This document shows, one piece after another, positions 9,026 through 18,393 of a stretch of 37,392 nucleotides of DNA (the stretch's first letter is position 1; each line of letters begins with the position of its first letter). The stretch comes from Conoideocrella luteorostrata (lineage: Eukaryota; Ascomycota; Sordariomycetes; Hypocreales; Clavicipitaceae), in NCBI GenBank assembly GCA_032433595.1, contig JASWJB010000373.1:1-37392 (forward strand), in the 5' to 3' direction. The notes under the pieces are model-generated. The model was not told where the DNA came from, made no database searches, and saw only the letters and a list, made by a program, of their open reading frames with translations. The position numbers were made by a program, and so were the translations under genes.

Positions 9026-9368
9026 TATAACGAGGTCGTTTGTGAAACGGGGAAAAAGAAAAAGTCGGCGTTTCGTCTGGCAGGCAAGAAAAGGCAAAGT
9101 CGTTTTATAATCGAATACGAGACGATAATCAGGACAGTTGATTGATGTTCCACGGAGTGACTCGATGCACGCAAGGCTGCGAGAGATTGGCAAACATTGC
9201 TTTAGCACAAATCGAGTCGACTCCGCCATAACAAACCGTAACAGCTGCGACAATAACTAGATCACGTGACTTCATATGGAGAAGCAAGGGGCAACTAATA
9301 CATTGTCTGTCTCTGCATCTAAAGAGTGTGAATCACTTCAACAGAACAGAGGTGGGATTAATGTATAT

Positions 9369-9568
9369 TGTTGGAATGCCGCCAAGCACAATAGGAAGCA
9401 CGGAGCCTATCACGTGGTCACCTTTAGGCCACGATATTTATACGCCGATATCGTGCCTTCCACGATGACTTCTTTCCTTCCTTCTTAGATAACCGACTTG
9501 ACTATTATTGAATATATTGTATTTGAAGCCGATGATCATGATCATTGCACAACCCTGTGCAACCCACA
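9369..9568 (+). mobile_element. Solo LTR, family A, copy 2, with target duplication TATAT
   Basis: A 200-bp unit from TGTTGGAATGCCGCC to CAACCCACA, flanked by TATAT (9364-9368 and 9569-9573). It carries CACGTGGTCACC and a TATTTATAC box. It lies about 340 bp upstream of the hydrolase gene and points away from it. Confidence 0.9.
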
Positions 9569-9573
9569 TATAT

Positions 9574-10006
9574 AGTGCAGAATTGGAAATGTACGCACCC
9601 TGTTCCTACCAGGGGCCATCGGGGATTATATACACCAGCAGCTTCGAGGATATACGGATTCTATTACCTGTTGGCGCTTCCTGCATGATTGACATTCGAG
9701 AAGCACCATGACGTTTCGAAGGGGGGAGGCAATTGACCGCGTATCATTAACCGCCCAAGGGGCATCCTACGGCTGCGAATTATGGGCGGGCTCGCTGAAG
9801 CATGTGCCGTTCACGACTTGTAACGAGCCAGTACGAATCAGTATACTGGATTTGGGCAGACAAAATGGGTACATTAACATACCTACCTGACATTGGTCCG
9901 GCTACGCAGATGCTGCGTCCTATATCCCGGCGTCATGTCATGTACCTGGTCGTCTGAACAGGCTGCGAGCAATAATTAGTAGTAGGGAGAATATGTTGTA
10001 TTATTA
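9574..10006. other. Intergenic region, nothing recognised
   Basis: Normal base composition with only short, unconvincing frames. No repeat shared with the rest of the window is seen. Confidence 0.4.
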
Positions 10007-10144
10007 GGGTATGATCCACGAACGGCGACTAACTTTGTGGCAACTTTGTGCAGTACAAAATATATGTGGAGTCCTATGGGGCGATTTCTTTGTACTGTCA
10101 TAAACTTAGTAGTTAGTCCAGGTGCAAAGTTAGTAGGCATACCC
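10007..10144. repeat. Small MITE-like inverted-repeat unit
   Basis: The left end GGGTATGATCCACGAA and CTAACTTTG are mirrored on the right by CAAAGTTAG and GCATACCC, giving interrupted arms around about 90 bp. The left end resembles the arms of the relic at 5463-6930. No target duplication is obvious. Confidence 0.45.
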
Positions 10145-10370
10145 GCACGAGGAATTCAACATAACCGGAAACGGACGATATCGTCAGAATCAATGGAATG
10201 GAATAAATGCACGAAAGAATGAATATCGCAGAGATGAAAAGTAGTCGAATTCCCGTCAATTAGATAGAAATCAAGGACATTTTTCCACTGCCTTAGAGAC
10301 CGACTTCCACAGCTGCTCACTTGTGACACAATTTAATTTATTTGATCATGACTAAAAGAGACTAAAAGAG
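10145..10370. other. Intergenic region downstream of the caspase-like gene
   Basis: No gene is seen. A purine-rich stretch with ACTAAAAGAG twice lies near 10350-10370, just before the dispersed motif. Confidence 0.4.
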
Positions 10371-10435
10371 AAGAAAAGAAGAACAAGAGTATCTATGTCC
10401 GCGCCGTATATAAGAGGCGCGCCAGTGTGGCCATA
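10371..10435 (+). repeat. Dispersed 65-bp motif (purine tract + GCGCCGTATA.AAGAGGC), copy 1
   Basis: AAGAAGAACAAGAG is followed by CGCGCCGTATATAAGAGGCG and CGCCAGTGTGGCCA. The same order of blocks recurs at 12441, 14746 and 17601. This copy lies next to the 3' end of the caspase-like gene. It contains a TATA-like core. Confidence 0.55.
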
Positions 10436-10444
10436 TTCCAACAT

Positions 10445-11759
10445 TTACTTGTCGTGGGGCCGGCCCGGAGGCGGGATGTTGCCGTGCCTCATACGTGGCA
10501 GCGGCCCTTGTTCCTGCACCGACGCATGCCGCATCTCTTGCGGCTCAAGGGCAGCCGCGTGCCGACGACGGGCATCAGCGGAGTCCCACATATAGTGGTA
10601 ACTCACGAAGGAGTAGGCCCCGTTGTCCGGCAAGGCCAGCCAAATCTCGATGGGTAGGACAAATATAACCGTGGCTGATCCCGTCTTCCATTTGGCCACG
10701 ATGTCGATCTCCCCGATGTATGGGGGCAAATTACTTTTCAGCCATTCCGCCCATTGCGTTAGTTTAGGAACGGAATTCTCTTTTTTAACCTATGTATAGT
10801 TGTTAGTCAAGAGCCCTGAACATGGAGGTGTGCAATGACAAACTAACCGTGACTGATATCAGGACGTGCGCATGTGCTGGTGCAGGAGCAACCTGAGGTG
10901 AAGACGGCTGGGGGGTCTTTTCGATGCGATGAATTAGTGCTGGCGTCGTATCCTTACCAGCTGGTCTATAGACGGGCGTAGACCTCCCAAGTTGAACTGA
11001 TTTGCGGGTATGGAATTTTGCGACGAGTTGGGTAATGCTTATGGGAGCGCCATGAGCTGAATTCAGCTCATCAATCAACGCGCGGGTGAATGAGGCCTGA
11101 GGGTTGGCGGGCGCGTTTGACTCCCAAGACGAGGCACCAAGCAGCTCAATGTTCTGGTCAAGGCCACCAAGTCCGGCCGCACAGCAATCCAAGAGTAAAA
11201 GTCGGTGGTCAGTTGGGAATGAAGAGAACATATGGCCTAGATCTTTTAACTGATCCCAATGAAGATAAGGTTGTGATGGCTCGCTTCCGTTAAACTTGCT
11301 GCAGATAGTAAGACCACGTCGTTTGTTCATAAAACCGTGACCAGAGTAATAAATGCATGAAAGGCTTGTGCTGTCTTGACTTTGTGAGGCATATGATGTA
11401 AGAAAATTAGCTACTACATTGTTGAGTCTAAGTAGAGCTAGTTGATGTGGCAGGTTAACATCAATGACGTGCGTCTCTATCACCCAATTATATTGATTCT
11501 GAAAGACCTTCAGCAGCTCATCCCGCAGCGGATAAATCCCCTCGATGTCAGACTCGGAGAAGGTAATAGCGAGCACAGCCGCCTGGTCATATCGGCGGCC
11601 ACCAGTAGGCAGCACTTTTTGGACAGTTTTTTTGAGGTCGCTGGCAAAATCCTGGAGGCTGTCGATGGGAGTGGGGGGCTCGAATGCCCGCTTGGGGCGA
11701 ATGCTGGGCTCGTCACCGCCTGGGGAGGGCGATCTTGGTCTTTTGGGTCTTGTGGACAT
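10445..11759 (-). CDS. Caspase-fold (metacaspase-like, peptidase C14) protein, two exons
   Basis: This is a cysteine-peptidase-fold protein of fungal caspase-like type. I assemble exon 1 at 11759-10848 and exon 2 at 10789-10445 around a 58-bp intron (10847-10790). The intron begins GTTAGT, has the branch-like TGACTAAC and ends ACATAG. The join is phase 0 and gives 418 aa. Residues 56-255 hold the caspase core with the histidine motif IYYSGHG (H141) and the cysteine motif LLLLDCCAAG (nucleophile probably C193). The N-terminal 50 residues are basic and Pro-rich. Exon 2 gives a C-terminal beta-rich module: QWAEWLKSN, then GEIDIVAKWKTGSATVIFVLP, IEIWLALPDN and AYSFVSY. Such modules recur at the ends of related fungal proteins. 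If the intron is ignored, the frame ends within a few dozen codons and loses this module. The frame upstream of 11759 is open but starts at GTG and is a CT-rich leader. A possible role in programmed cell death or allorecognition is inference only. No NLR partner is seen. Confidence 0.88.
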
Positions 11760-11976
11760 GGTGTCTCGTGACTGGAAGAAGAATGATGACTCGAAGAAGG
11801 ATGGTGTCTGGTGACTGGAAGAAGCGAAGAAGAAGAATGGTAGCACGAAGAAGAAAAGGCAAAAGGAAAGGGAAGCGAGAAAAGTTTTTATTTTGTAGTA
11901 CCAAGAGTCAATGTGGTCAGCTGCCGCTAGCTGCGCGGCTGAACTCTACGTTTGCACGGACCAGCTGCTGCCTCGC

Positions 11977-12172
11977 TGTAGGTTGCACAGGGTTGTGCAA
12001 TGATCTAGATGATCAGCTTCAAATGCAATATATTGATAATTCAGTCTGTCTATCTAAGAAGAAGAAAAGAAGTCATAGTGGAAGTCACGATATCGTCGTA
12101 TAAGTATCGTGGCTTGAAGGTGACCACGTGATAGGCTCCGTGCTTCCTATTGTGCTTGGCGGCATTCCAACA
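11977..12172 (-). mobile_element. Solo LTR, family A, copy 3
   Basis: A 196-bp minus-strand copy runs from TGTTGGAATGCCGCC (at 12172) to the terminal CAACCTACA (at 11977), so the last block has one change from the consensus. The flanking 5-mers do not match. It ends 217 bp upstream of the caspase-like start codon and points toward that gene, so its promoter could influence it. Confidence 0.85.
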
Positions 12173-12864
12173 GTAGCAGTGGCAGTGGCAGTGGGTAGTT
12201 GGGCAGGGCGTAGATTTGGCAGGGCGCACATTATTTGTGTCTGATTCCTTCACGGCAAGACATACAGCAAAGACGACCAACGAAATAAACGCTCGTCCAA
12301 GTCCATGTACGACGGGTGAAAGACAGTGGGTAGGGCGTTGTAGTAAGCACAGGGGCTTGTGGTTCGACGTCCAAAGGTTCTTGCACGACGCAATAGGCAA
12401 AACAAGGTATACAATTCATTTCATCATAGCTGTCTCAGAAAGAAGAAGAACAAGAGGAGTGCCGCCGAGCGCGCCGTATAAAAGAGGCACCCTAGAGTGG
12501 TCACGCCATGTGTTCGCATGCCTTGACGGGATATTTCAACAGAAAGGCTCAGAGTTTGCCCTTGCAGGTAGCGCTAGCACCGCACGTGACCTGTCGCATG
12601 TCCTCCAATTTCGTGGCTTGAGGCAAATTTGTCAACTTTCCACCAGTCCGCGGGATTCGAAGTGTGCCTTGATGCTCTCTGCAGGCAATCACGACACTTG
12701 TATCATCTGATTCTCGCTGAACCTGCTGTGTGGAAATCAGTCTGCCTCTACCGCTTCTCAAGATGATGGGAATAGGTGCCCACAGTCCATCATGTCAACA
12801 TGCAGCTGCCAACGGATTGGATCAAATTCGACATATACGCTCAAAGGCTGTTATAGAGGCCAGT
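12173..12864. other. Divergent intergenic region upstream of the 2EXR gene
   Basis: No gene is supported. A 164-codon frame at 12216-12710 starts at a TTG and has no domain. The region starts with a GTGGCA/GTAGCA short repeat directly after the LTR and contains dispersed-motif copy 2. Confidence 0.45.
12441..12510 (+). repeat. Dispersed 65-bp motif, copy 2 (best copy)
   Basis: AGAAGAAGAACAAGAGGAGT, then GCCGCCGAGCGCGCCG, TATAAAAGAGGC and a GTGGTCACGCC block. It lies 355 bp upstream of the 2EXR start. TATAAAAG is a good TATA box, so it could be a promoter module. Confidence 0.6.
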
Positions 12865-13734
12865 ATGGACAAGTCGCCGCAGTTTCCATTTAGGCACCTG
12901 CCTCCCGAGCTGCGACTACTTATCTGGCAGCAATATTGCCCAGATCTAACGGGACAACCACGCGTTCTTGACTTCCACATGTCACTGACGCACTTCCATG
13001 ACGGGCTGCAATGGTACCCTACTGGGCGGATGTTTAATGGTATATACCAGGGCCGTGAACTGGCATATAATACTCGCGAGATCCGGAATATGCTTGCTGT
13101 CCATCAAGAGTCAAGGGCATGGGCACTTCACGCTGTACCGCATTCTCTCAGCATTTATTTATATGATGGCAGCGATGAAGTTGCCATTATTCGCTTCAAC
13201 AAAGCTCGAGATGTTGTATTAATAAGCGAAGTTACTGATTCCCTTTATGCCAAGGATTTAGACAATCTGGATAATGTGGATAGATATAAGCTCTGGCAGG
13301 ATACCGCGAGCGACTCATTGCTGGGTTTCCACGATCAAGTTGTTAATCTTGCCATACAAGCCCGTGACTTTTGGTTAACCCGCGGCGGCGTTATAACAAT
13401 TGAACCATGGGTGCAAGTTTTCTCGGCAATAAAAACGCTCTTCCTCGCCAGCGATTATATATCCCAGGAAGAGGACTGGCGATGGTATACCTCGGAAAGC
13501 ATTAACCAATACATGCTAGAAGATCCCCTTAACGATCTTGACCCCAAACATGACAACCCTTGCAATGTTGTATGTTGGCCGGATCTGATCCGACACCCTA
13601 CATTTGCGGAAGCGAGTATCCCAAGACCATTCTCAGACTCAGCAAGGATTGTAAAAGTTCTGAAGGAGCGCAATGTAGACATATGGCCAATGAATTTTAT
13701 AAAAATGGGGCAGCAGGGATTTATCCTAGGATGA
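12865..13734 (+). CDS. 2EXR domain-containing protein
   Basis: This 289-aa protein starts MDKSPQFPFRHLPPELRLLI and matches the 2EXR domain (PF20150), a large fungal family of unknown biochemical role, usually single-domain and expanded in Pezizomycotina. The domain begins at residue 6 with F.F..LPPELR..IW and continues through QPRVLDF. The rest is mixed alpha/beta with a Trp-rich segment (EEDWRWYTSESINQYM) and ends KMGQQGFILG. The frame is open further upstream, with in-frame ATGs at 12763 and 12766. The ATG at 12865 is preferred because family proteins begin close to the domain. No intron, signal peptide or membrane helix is seen. It is divergent from the caspase-like gene, with a solo LTR and a dispersed motif between them. 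Confidence 0.8.
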   Translation: MDKSPQFPFRHLPPELRLLIWQQYCPDLTGQPRVLDFHMSLTHFHDGLQWYPTGRMFNGIYQGRELAYNTREIRNMLAVHQESRAWALHAVPHSLSIYLYDGSDEVAIIRFNKARDVVLISEVTDSLYAKDLDNLDNVDRYKLWQDTASDSLLGFHDQVVNLAIQARDFWLTRGGVITIEPWVQVFSAIKTLFLASDYISQEEDWRWYTSESINQYMLEDPLNDLDPKHDNPCNVVCWPDLIRHPTFAEASIPRPFSDSARIVKVLKERNVDIWPMNFIKMGQQGFILG

Positions 13735-14394
13735 AGGGGAAAGTGCCCCTATTTGAAAAAGTCGACAATGGCCACTTTGGGGCGGTAATGCAGTGCTGGT
13801 GATTGTTGCATGCTAGATGGAGCAGGGAGGAGCAGAGGATGGAATGTCCGCGGCTGCACGGGTGCTCGGGCCCCGATTGCTTGTGCGTGATAGATAGTGT
13901 CAGAGTTTATAATATACGATAATTGCTGCGCAATTAGAGCATGTTCTTTTTGTGTTGTTGACAGATAGCCAAGACGAGAAGTTCAGACGGCCATCGAGAG
14001 CGCGCCGATAAACGTCGGGGTGTCTGTCTCACTGGTTTAGTGTGGGCCGGGATCGGCCAAATCAACTGCCCAGACCCCGTTCTTCCAAGGCAATCAATCA
14101 AGCAGTCACGAACTGCGAAATGCGAAATAACACAACCCTGATTTCAGGAGCAGATTCGACCCGAAGTGCCGAACAAGTAGAACCTCGGGATTTGACGGTA
14201 GATGTAGTATAAGCGCCACAATATAACCATGGCATAATCACAATGCGAGCAGCTACGATTTGTACATACATGCAATAGAGATTGTCCTTGATGAGTGCTG
14301 AAGCTGCTCTCGCATTGACACGGCCCCGCAATTCACTAGATAAGCACTTTAGTTACATCCGGATAGAAGTTATTGACCTCGCTTCGCGGCTGCC
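13735..14394. other. Intergenic region, nothing recognised
   Basis: It lies between convergent genes. Frames here are short and lack domains. No repeat or RNA gene is seen. Confidence 0.4.
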
Positions 14395-14730
14395 TCAATT
14401 CTGAGCTGCCTTTTGTGCTAGGCGTCTACGTGGCTTGAGGATAATGCTACAGACAGCGGGCTCAGAACAATAGAGATATTCTCTGAACAGCTTAACCCCA
14501 TCTTGACGGTACGCTTCTATTTGAATCTCTCCGAGCTCCGACAGATGTTCAATCAGCCTCTCTTGTTCCTTGATGTTTATTTCGTCTCTTGCTCCTCTGG
14601 CATTGTCCAGTTGAGACCTGATTTCATTCTTCTTGGATTCGATCCCCTCGATTAAACTTTGACAGTAATCTTTTGGGAGTTCGTAGGCCGGAGTTTGTGG
14701 GCAATTCACTTGCAAGATATATCCATCCAT
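14395..14730 (-). CDS. Small hypothetical protein, coiled-coil-like
   Basis: A 111-aa frame starts at ATG 14730. Residues 20-75 are highly charged and helix-prone (KKNEIRSQLDNARGARDEIN, then EQERLIEHLSEL), compatible with a short coiled coil. The C-terminus is basic (PRRRLAQKAAQN). I recognise no family. The dispersed motif at 14746 lies just upstream of its start, with a TC-rich leader between. It could also be one exon of a longer gene, but I found no partner exon. Confidence 0.4.
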   Translation of the reverse strand: MDGYILQVNCPQTPAYELPKDYCQSLIEGIESKKNEIRSQLDNARGARDEINIKEQERLIEHLSELGEIQIEAYRQDGVKLFREYLYCSEPAVCSIILKPRRRLAQKAAQN

Positions 14731-14745
14731 TCGTGACTATCTAAG

Positions 14746-14823
14746 AGAGAAGAAAAATAGGACGAGGAATGCCCCCCCGAGCGCGGCGAATGAAAAGAGG
14801 CGCGCCAGGGTGGTGGCCACGCT
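14746..14823 (+). repeat. Dispersed 65-bp motif, copy 3
   Basis: AGAAGAAAAATAGGACGAGG, CCCGAGCGCGGCGAATG, AAAAGAGGCGCGCCAGGGTG and GTGGCCACGC. The block order is the same as in the other copies, but the TATA core is altered to GAATGAAAAG. Confidence 0.5.
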
Positions 14824-15037
14824 AACAGCAAGTCCGTGTGAAAGCACGGGGTACGGAGCACTCTGTATGTATGTATCTTGGGAAGGCCGGCGCGAGCATC
14901 TCAGCCACGCTGAGAAACAAGCAACGACTGCAGGTCACAGGTGGAGACACTTCCGCATCGTGCTGGGCCCTCCCCGGCGTATTGATGACATAGTTGACGG
15001 GGGGCAAACACAGGGACCTGTATGGGGCGCAACAGGG

Positions 15038-15364
15038 AAGCGGACGCAGCTAGACCCCTACGGACCCCCCCTGCTCCACACGCCTATCGGGGAGGTTAAG
15101 GCAGGTGAGGGTAGTTTTAGGACGCAGCTAGACCCCCCCTGTTCCACACGCCTATCGGGCAAGTCAAGACAGGCGAGGGTAGTTTTAGGACGCAGCTAGA
15201 CACCCCCTGTTCCACACGCCTATTGGGGAAGTTAAGGTAGGTGAGGGTAGTTTTAGGACGCAGCTAGACCCCCCCTGTTCCACACGCCTATCGAGCAAGT
15301 TAAGACAGGTGAGGGTATCTCTAGGACGCAGCTAGACCCCTGTTCCACATGAGGGTAGTTCTAG
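15038..15364. repeat. 68-bp minisatellite, four full copies and one partial
   Basis: The unit begins GACGCAGCTAGACCCCCCCT, continues with GTTCCACACGCCTATCGGG and ends GTGAGGGTAGTTTTAG. Copies 2-4 start at 15121, 15189 and 15257 and are exactly 68 bp. The first has extra bases and the last (15325-15364) is an internal deletion product. Identity between units is high, so the array is young. The unit contains strand-asymmetric C runs. Confidence 0.92.
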
Positions 15365-15831
15365 TAGGGAGTCTAGGACTCGCCTCCTCTAGACAGCCAG
15401 TGGGGCCTCGTTAGTCTTGCCGACGCGCGTCGGTCCGCGTTGCAAATTAATGAGTGCTAACGAAGAGGGACAACTCAAAAACATGTTTCAGTCATATGGT
15501 AGTACATGTTCATAATGCTCCAACCAGATGCTTTGATCTGTTGTCTGCCGCTACGGGGTACGAAGTCCGCATCGCATTAGCGTCAATAATGTGTGCAGTC
15601 GTGGTTGCAGTGTAGAGCACATATCCTCGCCTTTGGCTAACTGCCGGTGCTGCGCAGTTGGAGCGAAGCTGGTATTAATGTGGGGCCTGAGCGTTGACCG
15701 ACAAAGTGAAGTTATCTAGTAAAGGAAGGAAATTATTTTATCTTGGCCACTTATTCAACATTTAAGAGAAAGTTTATCTACACACGAGCACAAACAAACC
15801 GCGACATATTTACTGTCCGCACGTATTTTGC
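15365..15831. other. Intergenic region, nothing recognised
   Basis: Normal composition with no long frames, repeats or RNA gene that I can identify. Confidence 0.4.
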
Positions 15832-16401
15832 ATGGCACCTATTACGACGTTGTTCGAACGCTCAAAATCGCAACAATGGCAGCCTTACCACCGACCACAC
15901 GATGTCATTGTATCTGTCCGCCTGATTTGCTACTTCATTGTGCACTACACTCATGAATACGCAACTATATGCATAGTTTTGGGACTGTTATGGACGGTAC
16001 CCTGGAGGCATTGGGCAGTCTCCGAACTCCCCAACAAAATAAAGCGACTGAGGCGAGCTGTACAAACAGCTTCCATGCAATCGAAGCAAGCTTGGAGCCA
16101 ATTCAAGTGGTCCCGGGTATTTCTGCAGATGGGCTGTGCCAGAGAGAATCTTAGGTGGTCGAGGGCCGCTCTGAAGATTAAGAAGTGCAAAATCGGATTC
16201 CGTGTCCCTAAAACCTCGATTTATATTTTTATAGTCGTCAAGCCAAACGATGACACCGTTTTAAAGCTATGCTTGGCTTCTTGTGGGACGAAAAAGTACC
16301 TTCTCCTCCAGCGCAACGAAGAAGGCTTGATATCAATTAGGCGGCAAGTGAAGGTCGGTTGGAAAGGTTATCTTTTCGGTTGGGTTGTCGTTAATGTATA
16401 G
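15832..16401 (+). CDS. Hypothetical protein with one possible membrane segment (weak)
   Basis: A 189-codon frame starts at ATG 15832 and ends TAG/A near 16401. Residues about 26-56 are hydrophobic enough for one membrane helix (VIVSVRLICYFIV, then ICIVLGLLWTVPW). The following part is basic (KIKRLRRAV). I recognise no family and no introns. The length is only slightly above what chance frames reach in this window, so it may not be a gene. Confidence 0.25.
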   Translation: MAPITTLFERSKSQQWQPYHRPHDVIVSVRLICYFIVHYTHEYATICIVLGLLWTVPWRHWAVSELPNKIKRLRRAVQTASMQSKQAWSQFKWSRVFLQMGCARENLRWSRAALKIKKCKIGFRVPKTSIYIFIVVKPNDDTVLKLCLASCGTKKYLLLQRNEEGLISIRRQVKVGWKGYLFGWVVVNV

Positions 16402-17600
16402 AGATGCTTTGGAATGAACAGCGGTTGTGAGAACATGCAAGCTGGTTACTTTTCCATTGAAGAAATTAGGCGGGAAGCATATTTATTGCCATTGAGACTA
16501 GATGTTGGAGGCCGATTCTGGACAGACGCCACATGCATCGCCTCGCTAAATTGGACCTAAAAGGCTTTACCTGTCGGGAAACATGAAACGGTACGTGCTT
16601 GCTTGCTCAAGCCCATATTTTAAAACGTTGGAGCAATGTCGAGTCGCCGGTTATGCAATACGATAGCTATTGATCCCGAGCTTCCTGTAACGTGACTTGA
16701 TAACGTCCCGCGGCCCGTTGCAATCGTTTGCTTCGGATTATGGTCTCTGGTCTGCTCCGTCTTCTCTTGATGTCTCTGGACCGTAGGACTAAAGCACTCG
16801 TTTTGTCACAGGAAAATATGAGCCTATTTAAGGGTGATAACTACACATGAAAAGTGGCCTCTGGCTACGCCATTTTTTGTGACACGTCCCGACCAATTTT
16901 CATGTGTTCTCGCTGTGACACTCAACAATTGTGACATTTCTCGTAGCTCACTGCTTACGGGACGGTGGCGCCCTGAGAGCGGGTTAGTGAAGCAGCTTTC
17001 ATGTGGCAGCAGCCAGTCTAGACCGACGGCTGCAGCTGTCACCGCCCTATGCGGCTTTGCGACATGCATTCCGGCGCAGTGCAAACATCCCTGCAATGCC
17101 TTTTCATGACGTCTTGATTGCTAAGCCGGTTTTCGATCTTATTTGTTAGCTTAGCCGTGGATTACTATGTGGCTGGTTTCATGCATACACTTCAGACTGC
17201 GACGTGTACTAGTATTTATACAAGGACTATCTCTGCTCAAAGGGACTAGCTCGCTGTGCGAAGCTGCCACGTCTCTCTGCGCTGGTTACTTTGTGCACGC
17301 ACGCCCCTGGGATAGGCAATATTTACGAGGACGATGACTACTGTGTGCGCGACAGATGAGACGTGCGAGATGGATGAGAGACAGTGCAGTGCCCGTCCAA
17401 GTTCCTTGTGCATTATGAGAGCTGCGTGACAACGAAATACAGTCAAGATTGGGATACAATTCAGCCACGGCGGTGTCTGCGGCGGGTTGTGAGACAGCTT
17501 AGGATGCTACGTATCCGTTTCTACTTTTCACGCTCTGCTTCAACGGAGTGATTGCAGCACGGGGGGTTCAACGAACGGATCAGGGCATGCGGCACGGGGG
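16402..17600. other. Gene-free region
   Basis: I see no domain-bearing frame. The pair of opposing frames near 16824-17109 is a complementarity artefact. Part of 17280-17480 looks loosely similar to 12240-12420 (shared words CGTCCAAGT and ATACAATTCA), upstream of dispersed-motif copies in both places. Confidence 0.4.
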
Positions 17601-17665
17601 AGAAGAACAAGAGGAGTGCCGCCGAGCGCTTAGGCCGTATTAAATGCTTTGCTCACGTCATGGAG
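17601..17665 (+). repeat. Dispersed 65-bp motif, copy 4
   Basis: AGAAGAACAAGAGGAGTGCC and GCCGAGCGC agree closely with copy 2. The right half (CCGTATTAAATGC, then CACGTCATGG) is diverged. Confidence 0.5.
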
Positions 17666-17739
17666 CGAGCCGCCAATAGGGTTTTCGTTGATAGGGCAAA
17701 AGGGCAATCCTCCAGCGACCACTGCCACAAGCTTCAACC

Positions 17740-17795
17740 CAGCCCGGCGTGGAGGGCCGCGCAGCGGCGCGGCGCAGCCGCGCGCGGATTTTGCC
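17740..17795. repeat. GC-rich palindromic motif, copy 2
   Basis: Reverse complement of the motif at 465-520, with very few differences (GGGCCGCGCAGCGGCGCGG, then GCAGCCGCGCGCGGATT). It lies just outside the truncated inverted cassette head. Confidence 0.7.
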
Positions 17796-17859
17796 GAATC
17801 GGGGTCTCGCTTTTTACAGGACCGTTTGCAAGGCGTACAAGCATACACTCTACGCAATG

Positions 17860-17927
17860 GTGAGTGAGTGAGTGAGTGAGTGAGTGGGTGTTGTGCGTGT
17901 GCGTGTGCGTGTGCGTGTGCGTGTGCG
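17860..17927. repeat. Microsatellites (TGAG)n and (GTGTGC)n
   Basis: About seven TGAG units are followed by GTGTTGT and about six GTGTGC-type units. They separate the truncated inverted head from unique sequence on its left. Confidence 0.9.
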
Positions 17928-17929
17928 GT

Positions 17930-18191
17930 CTTGGTCCAGCCAAGCCAAGCCAGCAATAGGGGCCGCAACGGCACGAAACCTGGCGCAATCGACTCGCAAC
18001 GCCGCCGCGCACACAATGCAGTGAAAAGAATAGCAAAATTCGCTGCTCCCGGCGCGCGCGGCAACTCTGCGGCGGGCAGCGCACAAAATGCCGGCGGGAT
18101 GGGTGGTTTTTCGGTCAGGTTGTGAGCAGAAAAAGGAGGAGGTTATGAGCAGAAAAAGAACAAGACTGTGGGCCGTCTTCTTTTACTAGGA
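17930..18191 (-). repeat. Truncated cassette head in inverted orientation
   Basis: The reverse complement of this stretch aligns to the start of the heads at 18247, 29062 and 31387. It includes CCACCCATCCCGCCGGCATT and GCGCCAGGTTTCGTG. Its inner 147 bp are identical to the head at 18247. The outer part is closer to the 29-kb head (TTTCATTGCATCGTGTGCG type), which implies exchange between copies. Confidence 0.75.
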
Positions 18192-18393
18192 TGGAGACCT
18201 TGTAGTCTGTACTCTACTAGAGAGTAAAGACTGTAAGTGACGTAAGTCCTAGTAAAAGAAGACGGCCCACAGTCTTGTTCTTTTTCTGCTCATAACCTCC
18301 TCCTTTTTCTGCTCACAACCTGACCGAAAAACCACCCATCCCGCCGGCATTTTGTGCGCTGCCCGCCGCAGAGTTGCCGCGCGCGCCGGGAGC
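18045..18393. repeat. Perfect 147-bp inverted repeat with 55-bp spacer
   Basis: Arms 18045-18191 and 18247-18393 pair without a mismatch in my base-by-base reading. The identity stops abruptly at 18044/18394. The spacer is itself partly self-complementary (AGTCTGTACTCTACT against AGAGAGTAAAGACT). A transcript across it would fold into a long double-stranded hairpin. It forms the boundary of the first cassette. Confidence 0.92.

Noticed and set aside
3468..9568. A full-length LTR retrotransposon between the two plus-strand family A LTRs
   Set aside because: The interval holds unrelated genes and other LTRs, and the right copy has its own target duplication TATAT, so they are separate solo LTRs.
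12216..12710. 164-codon plus-strand frame
   Set aside because: It begins at TTG, runs through a dispersed repeat motif with a TATA core, and shows no domain.
16824..17109. Pair of about 90-codon frames on opposite strands
   Set aside because: Mutual shadows without motifs or plausible gene structure.
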